From: Halanaerobiales bacterium
Lineage (GTDB): Bacteria > Bacillota_F > Halanaerobiia > Halanaerobiales > DTU029
NCBI GenBank assembly: GCA_016278415.1
Contig: JADQBV010000285.1
Location: forward strand, 1 to 5,006
Direction: 5' to 3'
DNA: 5,006 nucleotides
A program made the position numbers and the translations under genes. The stretch's first letter is position 1. Each line of letters begins with the position of its first letter. Of this stretch, positions 1 to 5,006 are shown one piece after another. The notes under the pieces are model-generated. The model saw only the letters and a list, made by a program, of their open reading frames with translations. It made no database searches and was not told the DNA's origin.

Positions 1-1005
1 CAGAGGGGTTTTGTTATTCCTGAGGAAATAGCCGAAGATGTGGGTATTACTGCTGATAAAATTAACAAATATGAGGATATAGCACAATTTTTACCGGAAG
101 TAAAAGAAAAATATCCTGACTTGTATACAATAGAACCATATGAAGCCTCTAGTATGTTTATATATGAAGCTATCGGAAGTACAGAGACATATATTAAAAT
201 AGATGAACCTGGTTACAAGGTATATTATGGTAGTATTTATGATAATATAAATGAAGAATCACTTGATTTAGATTTAATGCATAGAGAATGGGCCAGGAGG
301 GGTTATATCAGGCCAGATATTGCTACTGTTAAAAATATTGATCCTGATATCCGTTCAGGTAAATATGCTATCTGGGAAGAGGTATATAAACCAGGTGGTG
401 AGGTAGAATATGAAGCTCAATATAACAGGGATTTGAGATTAATATCTTATTCAGATCCTTACTTGGCGATGAAAGCTGGGGATGCTACCATGACTGCTAT
501 TAGTACTACTTCTAAAAACCCGGATAAGGCTATTAAATTAATAGAATTACTTAATACAGATAAAGAATTATATCGTTTGTTATGTCAGGGTTTTGAGGGT
601 GATCATTTTGAAGTTGTTGGTGAAGATAATGGTGTAGAAATAATTAAACATGTTGAGAATAGCGGATATCAACCTAATGCTAATTGGATGTTTGGTAATG
701 TATTTAATGATTATTTATTAGAGGGACAGTCTTTAGCTGACTGGGAAGAGACTGATAGACTGAACAGGGAAGCAAAAGTATCTAAATTAAGGGGTTTTTA
801 TCCTGACATTGAACCATTTAAGATGGTACTAGCTAGAGTAAAAGCCCTAGAGTCACCTCTTTCAAGGTGGATGGATTTGGATGATGATGAAAGTTATATC
901 GAATCATTAAAAAAACAATATGAAAAAGAACTGGAACTTGGAGGTAAAGAAGTTGCAGAGGAAATACAACATCAGGTTGACGAATGGCTTAAAGAAGGTA
1001 AATAA
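1..1005 (+). CDS. Extracellular sugar-binding lipoprotein of an ABC importer (LplA/YtcQ-like, DUF3502 C-terminus), 5'-partial
   Basis: The reading frame is open from base 1, so the gene enters from upstream; 334 codons are visible and the tandem stops TAA TAA end it. The GTG at 40 is an internal valine codon, not a start. The mature protein would sit outside the membrane and deliver an oligosaccharide to the permeases downstream. The signature stretch is around residues 161-175 of the fragment (TAISTTSKNPDKA), followed by the helix LIELLNTDKELY, which is typical of family 1 solute-binding proteins of the LplA/YtcQ group. From about residue 221 the sequence matches the DUF3502 C-terminal pattern: a GF-x-PD motif at 265-269 and an ending of the EIQHQVDEW type. 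Family members are usually about 500-560 residues, so roughly 170-220 N-terminal residues, including the expected lipoprotein signal, are missing. The exposed C-terminus is strongly acidic (DLDDDES). The family call is firm; the ligand is unknown. Confidence 0.9.
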   Translation, partial: QRGFVIPEEIAEDVGITADKINKYEDIAQFLPEVKEKYPDLYTIEPYEASSMFIYEAIGSTETYIKIDEPGYKVYYGSIYDNINEESLDLDLMHREWARRGYIRPDIATVKNIDPDIRSGKYAIWEEVYKPGGEVEYEAQYNRDLRLISYSDPYLAMKAGDATMTAISTTSKNPDKAIKLIELLNTDKELYRLLCQGFEGDHFEVVGEDNGVEIIKHVENSGYQPNANWMFGNVFNDYLLEGQSLADWEETDRLNREAKVSKLRGFYPDIEPFKMVLARVKALESPLSRWMDLDDDESYIESLKKQYEKELELGGKEVAEEIQHQVDEWLKEGK

Positions 1006-1016
1006 TAATTAAAAGG

Positions 1017-1037
1017 CCTGCTCCCTCTGGGAGCAGG
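1017..1037 (+). promoter_or_regulatory. Intercistronic stem-loop after the binding-protein gene
   Basis: CCTGCTCCC (1017-1025) and GGGAGCAGG (1029-1037) are perfect inverted repeats around a TCT loop, giving a GC-rich 9-bp stem. What follows is TAAATATTATAAC, not a T-run, so it does not look like a classical intrinsic terminator. It begins 11 nt after the first stop. In binding-protein/permease operons such hairpins commonly protect the upstream mRNA from 3' exonuclease or cause partial termination, so that binding protein exceeds permease. That role is inferred here. Confidence 0.75.
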
Positions 1038-1067
1038 TAAATATTATAACTTAGAAAAAATTGCAAG

Positions 1068-1074
1068 AGGGAGG
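1068..1074 (+). promoter_or_regulatory. Shine-Dalgarno site of the first permease
   Basis: AGGGAGG lies 7 nt before the GTG at 1082. It is strong and well placed, and it decides in favour of this GTG start although no ATG is present nearby in frame. The overlapping 8-mer AGAGGGAG (1066-1073) is exactly complementary to CTCCCTCT (1021-1028) in the upstream hairpin. Confidence 0.85.
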
Positions 1075-1081
1075 ATAAAAC

Positions 1082-2044
1082 GTGAATATAATTAAAAAAA
1101 TTACCACTAGCATATTTAAAAATAATTTAATAAATAAAAATAGATTAAAGAAAAAAGATGATCGACACCTTCTCTTAATGTGTGCCCCTGTAATAATACA
1201 CTTATTGATATTTGCTTATCTGCCGATGATCGGAATTATAATAGCTTTTAAAGATTTTAGATATGATCTTGGTTTTTTAGGAAGTGAATGGGTGGGCTTT
1301 GAAAATTTTCGGTTTTTCTTTGCCTCTGCCAAGGCCTGGATTGTAACACGAAATACAGTAGGATTAAATCTACTATTTATGTTTTGTGGTCACCTGGCAT
1401 CTCTTACCATAGCTCTGGCTATGTTTGAGTTGAAAAGAAGGGTATTTACTAAAGCCTATCAAACAATTATGATACTCCCTTTCTTCTTATCCTGGGTAGT
1501 TGTAAGTTTTATATCATATGCCTTTCTAAACCCTGCATATGGTATTTTGAATCAGCTTGTGCAATATTTAGGAAGACAACCGATACAATGGTATTTTAGA
1601 TCAGGATTATGGCCCTTTATACTGCTGTTTATAAATTTATGGAAAACAGCGGGTTGGGGTTCGATAATATATTATGCTGCTTTAATGGGTATAAATCCTG
1701 AATTGTTTGATGCTGCAGCAATAGATGGAACTAGTAAATGGCAGGAAATACGATATATTAAACTTCCATTACTCGTTCCAATCATGATTATTTTATTTAT
1801 ACTGGGATTAGGAAATATAATCAGAGCAGATTTTGGTCTCTTTTATCAGATACCACGTAATATTCCTGCATTATATTCTAGTACAGATGTAATTGATACT
1901 TATGTCTTTAGGATGTTAAGGGATATTGGTGATTTTGGCATGTCGGCTGCAGTAGGTCTCTATCAATCATTTGTGGGATTTGTTTTAGTGATTGTAACAA
2001 ATTATATTATTAGAAAAACAAGCCCTGAAAATGCTCTCTTTTAA
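1082..2044 (+). CDS. Sugar ABC transporter permease 1 (LplB/YteP-like, BPD_transp_1 family)
   Basis: This is an inner-membrane subunit of a binding-protein-dependent importer, 320 residues long, which is normal for LplB-type permeases. A GTG start is used, supported by AGGGAGG 7 nt upstream. After a Lys/Asn-rich cytoplasmic tail of about 28 residues, six hydrophobic segments are visible near residues 30-55, 92-115, 125-149, 175-200, 230-247 and 288-310. The family hallmark FAYLPMIGIIIAFKDFR is at 44-60, followed by EWVGFENF. The cytoplasmic EAA loop that docks on the ATPase is at 210-231 (DAAAIDG, then IKLPLL), with Asp in place of the first Glu. The C-terminus RKTSPENALF is also family-typical. 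It lies 76 nt after the binding-protein gene, with a hairpin between them, and 22 nt before the second permease, with which it should form the heterodimeric channel. B. subtilis homologues of this type import oligosaccharides such as rhamnogalacturonan fragments; the substrate here is not readable. Confidence 0.93.
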   Translation: MNIIKKITTSIFKNNLINKNRLKKKDDRHLLLMCAPVIIHLLIFAYLPMIGIIIAFKDFRYDLGFLGSEWVGFENFRFFFASAKAWIVTRNTVGLNLLFMFCGHLASLTIALAMFELKRRVFTKAYQTIMILPFFLSWVVVSFISYAFLNPAYGILNQLVQYLGRQPIQWYFRSGLWPFILLFINLWKTAGWGSIIYYAALMGINPELFDAAAIDGTSKWQEIRYIKLPLLVPIMIILFILGLGNIIRADFGLFYQIPRNIPALYSSTDVIDTYVFRMLRDIGDFGMSAAVGLYQSFVGFVLVIVTNYIIRKTSPENALF

Positions 2045-2050
2045 TATTTA

Positions 2051-2061
2051 AAGGTAGGTGA
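2051..2061 (+). promoter_or_regulatory. Shine-Dalgarno site that fixes the start of permease 2 at ATG 2067
   Basis: AAGGTAGGTGA precedes ATG 2067, with AGGTGA (2056-2061) ending 5 nt before it. An in-frame GTG at 2058 would add three residues, but it lies inside this ribosome-binding site and has only a poorly spaced AAGG of its own. ATG 2067 is therefore the better start. Confidence 0.8.
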
Positions 2062-2066
2062 AAATA

Positions 2067-2966
2067 ATGGCTATTATAGACAGGCAAAATGAACGAAAAA
2101 GACTAATGATAATACATATCTCTATGATTCTTTATTCGCTAACAATTTTAATTCCATTTGTATTATTGATCTCAATATCATTATCTAGTGAAACAGACAT
2201 TTCACACTATGGATATAGATTTATTCCCAAAAATATTGTTTTTACTGCGTATAAATTTATTTTTGCAGATCTTGGCCAAATTATACAGTCATATAAGATA
2301 TCAATTATAGTTTCAGGACTAGGGACTTTTATCAGTGTTCTTATGATGGCATTATGTGCTTATTCTTTATCCAGACAGGATTTTAAATATAAAAGTATTA
2401 TAACCTTTTACATCTTTTTTACGATGCTTTTTAGTGGAGGGTTGGTTCCTTCATATATCCTGATAACTAAATACTTGCAGATGCAAAATACAATTTGGGT
2501 ATTAATACTCCCTTATCTGGTAAATGCCTATCATATAATCATTATTCGCACCTTTTTCCAAAAACTACCTGTTTCTATATTTGAGTCGGCGAAAATAGAT
2601 GGTGCTAGTGAATTTATTATCTTTTTTAGATTGGTTTTACCACTATCAAAACCTGTTATTGCAACGATTTCCCTTTTTGGCTTACTGGGACGTTGGAATC
2701 AATGGTTCCCGGCTCTACTCTATATTACTGAAGATAAGTTGTATCCTCTTCAATACTTACTGCAAAGGATTATAATGGATATGAACTTTTTAGTAAATCA
2801 GATGGATAAATTACCTCCTAGTGCTAGAGAAATATTTAGTCAGCTGCCAGGAGAATCCGCTAGAATGGCAATGGTTTTAATAGCTGCCGGTCCTATGTTA
2901 GTGATTTTCCCATTTTTCCAGAAGTATTTCGCAAAGGGATTAACGATTGGCTCTGTTAAGGGATAA
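2067..2966 (+). CDS. Sugar ABC transporter permease 2 (LplC/YtcP-like, carbohydrate permease)
   Basis: This is the second channel subunit, 299 residues from ATG 2067. Hydrophobic segments lie near residues 14-36, 78-100, 110-133, 143-163, 197-219 and 266-284, consistent with six membrane spans. The EAA loop for ATPase contact is at 173-196 (ESAKIDGAS, then RLVLPLSKP). The motif GRWNQWFPALLYI (208-220) and the C-terminal FFQKYFAKGLTIGSVKG ending are hallmarks of the LplC/YtcP branch, as is the loop before the last span (residues about 238-264), which carries PPSAREIFSQLPGES. It starts 22 nt after permease 1, so the two are almost certainly co-transcribed and translated in similar amounts. No ATP-binding subunit follows, which is usual for this transporter group, where a shared MsmX-like ATPase serves several importers. 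Nothing looks truncated or frameshifted. Confidence 0.94.
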   Translation: MAIIDRQNERKRLMIIHISMILYSLTILIPFVLLISISLSSETDISHYGYRFIPKNIVFTAYKFIFADLGQIIQSYKISIIVSGLGTFISVLMMALCAYSLSRQDFKYKSIITFYIFFTMLFSGGLVPSYILITKYLQMQNTIWVLILPYLVNAYHIIIIRTFFQKLPVSIFESAKIDGASEFIIFFRLVLPLSKPVIATISLFGLLGRWNQWFPALLYITEDKLYPLQYLLQRIIMDMNFLVNQMDKLPPSAREIFSQLPGESARMAMVLIAAGPMLVIFPFFQKYFAKGLTIGSVKG

Positions 2967-2984
2967 TAATACAATATATTATTC

Positions 2985-3004
2985 CAATTAAACTTTTTTA
3001 ATTG
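2985..3004 (+). promoter_or_regulatory. AT-rich stem-loop, first of two abutting hairpins
   Basis: CAATTAAA (2985-2992) and TTTAATTG (2997-3004) pair perfectly as 8 bp around the loop CTTT. The stem is nearly all A-T, so it would be weak alone, but it directly adjoins the stronger hairpin at 3005-3028 and the two could stack. It begins 18 nt after the stop of permease 2. Confidence 0.5.
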
Positions 3005-3028
3005 ATGCCCTTATAAAAATAAGGGCAT
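3005..3028 (+). promoter_or_regulatory. Intercistronic stem-loop before the beta-helix gene
   Basis: ATGCCCTTAT (3005-3014) and ATAAGGGCAT (3019-3028) are a perfect 10-bp inverted repeat with an AAAA loop. The stem can grow to 3003-3030 by a G-U and a T-A pair, at the cost of two bases from the neighbouring hairpin. The bases after it, TACATACTAATA, are not a T-run, so a strong intrinsic terminator is unlikely. Attenuation or mRNA protection between the transporter and enzyme blocks is the likely role. No convincing -35/-10 promoter pair or CcpA-type cre site is visible in the 97-nt gap. Confidence 0.7.
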
Positions 3029-3051
3029 TACATACTAATAATTGAATTTAT

Positions 3052-3058
3052 GGGGTGA
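3052..3058 (+). promoter_or_regulatory. Shine-Dalgarno site of the beta-helix gene
   Basis: GGGGTGA ends 5 nt before ATG 3064. The site is good, spacing is normal, and the conserved family N-terminus begins within the first ten codons, so the start is well supported. Confidence 0.8.
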
Positions 3059-3063
3059 AAACA

Positions 3064-5006
3064 ATGAAGGAAAGCAAGATAAAGTATTATGTATCTCTGG
3101 AGGGAGATGATAAGTGGTCAGGGACAGCACCTGATCACATTGGTGGTGGCCGAGGACCGTTTCGTACAATTATAAGAGCGAAGGAAGAAGTCAGGTATGC
3201 TATTATGCAGGGGATGAATTCAGATATAAAGGTTTTTATTAGAGGTGGGAATTATAATCTAGAGAAGCCTTTAATTTTTGATGAAGTTGATGGTGGTAGG
3301 GATGGTTATAAAGTAATATACACTAATTATTGTAAAGAGGTTCCTTTTATTAATGGTGGGAAAATAATTAAAGGATGGAGTAAATATAATGAAAAAATTT
3401 ATATGATAGAAGTAGGAGAAGGGATTGATTTTAATACTCTTTATGAGAACAGTATCAAGGCTAATAAAGCTCGTTACCCTTTAAAAGGGTATAATAAAGT
3501 TACGGAAATGGTAGATGATTATTCTAGATGTAAATTTAGGTTTGGTGTAGAAGACTTACCACTTTTAAAAGATACAGATGGTCTCCAGGCATATCTTTGG
3601 CCTGGGGGAAGAGAAGGAGACTGGAATTGGTACACAAATACAATAAATATTGCTGATATAGATTATAATCAGCGTGTTATTTCTCTCAAAAATAAAGCTA
3701 TTTATGATATTGGTTGTGGTTCTAGATATTTTATTCAGAATAGCCTAGAACTTTTAACAGAACCTGGTGAATTTTATTATGACAGAGAAGTGGGTATTTT
3801 ATATTATCAGCCTAGAAAGTTACCAATAGAAGATCAGAAAATAATCATTCCCATGATGGATAGAATTATTCAGTTTAAAGGTAATAGTAGACAAAATCCT
3901 GTTTCTGATATTTGTATGAATGGCTTAACTATTGGCTATTCAGATCTTAATGAGGAAATAATAAAGGTAAAGACTGAAGATAGTTGCCAAAATTTAAAAG
4001 GGGCTATTCAGATGGAGAATGTTGTTGGGATTGAGATAAAAAATTGCCATATACATAACACTGGATTGCACGGGATATATTTAAAGGGTTTATCCAGAAA
4101 CAATAAGATATATGGTAATTATATCGAATATATCGGTCATACTGGAATACAGATTGAGGGGATAGCAGAACCAGAATGTTTTTCAAGCAGAGAAAATGAA
4201 ATATCGAATAATTATATCCATGATACTGGTCAATTGGTAGGGCATGGTGCAGGAATTCAATTAATTCAGAGTGGGAAAAATATTATTTCTCATAACAGGA
4301 TTGATAATACTCCGCGTTATTCAATTAGTCTTAAATCTTATCGATTAAAAAAAGATATAACTGATGAAGAGCGTCAAAGAGATAATATTCTATATACAGG
4401 TTACAACAGGGACAATATTATTGAATATAATGATGTTTCAAGAGCAAATATTGATTCACAGGATACAGGTGCTATTGAAATTTGGGGGGGAAGTGCTGGT
4501 AATATTATCAGGAATAATCATATTCATGATTGTAATATATACTTATCTTTTGGATTTGCAATATATCTTGATGACTGTGCTGATTACTGTCGAGTTGAAA
4601 ATAATCTAATTGAAGGATTACAACAAGAGGGAAAAGGCCGTTTATTATACGCTATTTATGCTAAAGGGATTGAAGACATCATTGTAAATAATATTATTGC
4701 TGATAATAATGTGTACAGAGCTGCTCTGGGTACATTTGAAATGAATAATCCCAATCGTGATCTGGAGAGTAAAAAGAATATTATTTATAATTCTGGAGAT
4801 ATTTATTATTTCCAAAATTGGGGAGATAATAGATTTGCAATCTCAGATTATAATCTCTTTTATAATAATGAGGGGAAATATTGTATTTTGAATGAAGTTA
4901 GATATCAAGAAAACCAATATAAAGAAATGGGTGGCATAGAAGATATTGAATGGAATGAAATTGAGTTTGATGAGTGGCAGGAAATGTATCAAGGAAGACA
5001 TGATAA
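3064..5006 (+). CDS. Right-handed parallel beta-helix protein, probable cytoplasmic glycoside hydrolase (GH141/GH120-like), 3'-partial
   Basis: The frame is open from ATG 3064 to the window edge: 647 codons and no stop. No signal peptide is present; the protein starts MKESKIKYYVSLEGDD, and it has about 11 cysteines, so a cytoplasmic location is likely. The N-terminal part matches a widespread beta-helix enzyme pattern: YYVS-x-x-GDD-x-WSGT-x-P (8-23), GPFRTI (31-36), an IRGGNYNLEKPL strand (59-70) and PFINGGKIIKGW (94-105). ENSIKANKARYP (128-139) occupies the family's LYVNG-x-RA-x-RAR-P position. From about 320 to 560 run roughly eight coils of the form N-x-I-x-x-N-x-I-x-x-x-G-x-x-GI-x-L (for example 324-342, 347-366, 378-401, 451-474, 480-503). 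DTGAIEIWGG (467-476), on one coil, is a candidate catalytic strand. The visible end, SDYNLFYNN (595-603) and FDEWQEMYQGRHD (635-647), resembles the C-terminal part of such proteins, so perhaps 60-120 residues are missing. It follows the transporter by 97 nt on the same strand, which suggests it cleaves the imported oligosaccharide. The fold is firm, but family, substrate and enzymatic activity are inferred. Confidence 0.85.
   Translation, partial: MKESKIKYYVSLEGDDKWSGTAPDHIGGGRGPFRTIIRAKEEVRYAIMQGMNSDIKVFIRGGNYNLEKPLIFDEVDGGRDGYKVIYTNYCKEVPFINGGKIIKGWSKYNEKIYMIEVGEGIDFNTLYENSIKANKARYPLKGYNKVTEMVDDYSRCKFRFGVEDLPLLKDTDGLQAYLWPGGREGDWNWYTNTINIADIDYNQRVISLKNKAIYDIGCGSRYFIQNSLELLTEPGEFYYDREVGILYYQPRKLPIEDQKIIIPMMDRIIQFKGNSRQNPVSDICMNGLTIGYSDLNEEIIKVKTEDSCQNLKGAIQMENVVGIEIKNCHIHNTGLHGIYLKGLSRNNKIYGNYIEYIGHTGIQIEGIAEPECFSSRENEISNNYIHDTGQLVGHGAGIQLIQSGKNIISHNRIDNTPRYSISLKSYRLKKDITDEERQRDNILYTGYNRDNIIEYNDVSRANIDSQDTGAIEIWGGSAGNIIRNNHIHDCNIYLSFGFAIYLDDCADYCRVENNLIEGLQQEGKGRLLYAIYAKGIEDIIVNNIIADNNVYRAALGTFEMNNPNRDLESKKNIIYNSGDIYYFQNWGDNRFAISDYNLFYNNEGKYCILNEVRYQENQYKEMGGIEDIEWNEIEFDEWQEMYQGRHD

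Noticed and set aside
40..42. GTG as start of the binding-protein gene
   Set aside because: The same frame is open and family-like upstream to base 1, no Shine-Dalgarno site precedes it, and the protein would lack its signal and N-terminal lobe.
1017..1050. Intrinsic terminator after the binding-protein gene
   Set aside because: No T-run follows the stem on the + strand, and the permease genes follow closely in the same direction.
3002..3037. Possible promoter before the beta-helix gene (TTGATG with downstream AT-rich hexamers)
   Set aside because: No hexamer close to TATAAT sits at 16-18 nt from TTGATG, and the region is occupied by the hairpin. Co-transcription with the permeases is the simpler reading.
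4004..4186. Open frame of 60 codons on the - strand
   Set aside because: It lies wholly inside the beta-helix gene, antisense to well-conserved coil motifs, has no recognisable domain, and is explained by the AT-rich coding strand.
4364..4609. Hydrophobic 81-codon open frame on the + strand, resembling a small membrane protein
   Set aside because: It is a different frame of the beta-helix coil repeats. The Asn/Ile-rich codons of those coils read as Ile/Leu-rich in this frame. There is no credible ribosome-binding site, and the true frame is continuous through it.
4021..4740. Periodic AAT/ATT-rich sequence that looks like DNA repeats or a CRISPR-like array
   Set aside because: The periodicity comes from the N-x-I coil repeats of the beta-helix protein. 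The unit lengths vary, the DNA copies are not identical, and the frame stays open.
1..5006. Mobile element, CRISPR, defence system or RNA gene
   Set aside because: No transposase, integrase or Cas-like protein, no regular direct repeats with spacers, and no tRNA- or rRNA-like stretch was seen; coding content is all sugar transport and a beta-helix protein.

Overview
The window looks like part of a carbohydrate-uptake and breakdown operon from a low-GC Gram-positive anaerobe or relative (Bacillota). Grounds are the AT-rich DNA, heavy use of ATA, AGA and AAT-type codons, strong purine-rich Shine-Dalgarno sites, one GTG start, and transporter genes of the LplA/LplB/LplC type. A halanaerobial or clostridial host is possible, but the window alone does not settle the genus. 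All genes lie on the + strand, and I see no credible gene on the - strand.

Layout: (1) 1-1005, the C-terminal part of an extracellular solute-binding lipoprotein with a DUF3502-type C-terminus, its N-terminus cut off by the window edge. (2) 1006-1081, an intercistronic gap holding a perfect 9-bp hairpin without a U-run. (3) 1082-2044, the first ABC permease (LplB/YteP-like). (4) 2067-2966, the second ABC permease (LplC/YtcP-like), only 22 nt downstream. (5) 2967-3063, a gap with two abutting perfect hairpins, again without a U-run. (6) 3064 to the window end, at least 647 codons of a right-handed parallel beta-helix protein with no signal peptide. It resembles the large group of beta-helix glycoside hydrolases around GH141 and GH120, and its stop lies beyond the window.

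How the genes fit together: the binding protein would capture an oligosaccharide outside the cell and the two permeases would form the membrane channel. A shared MsmX-type ATPase encoded elsewhere would probably power import, because none is seen here. The beta-helix protein would then act on the imported sugar in the cytoplasm. The substrate cannot be read from the sequence; related B. subtilis transporters handle pectin-derived (rhamnogalacturonan) oligosaccharides. The two hairpin-bearing gaps separate the three functional blocks and probably set their relative expression. The transporter is of a known kind; the least characterised parts are the beta-helix enzyme candidate and the RNA structures between genes.
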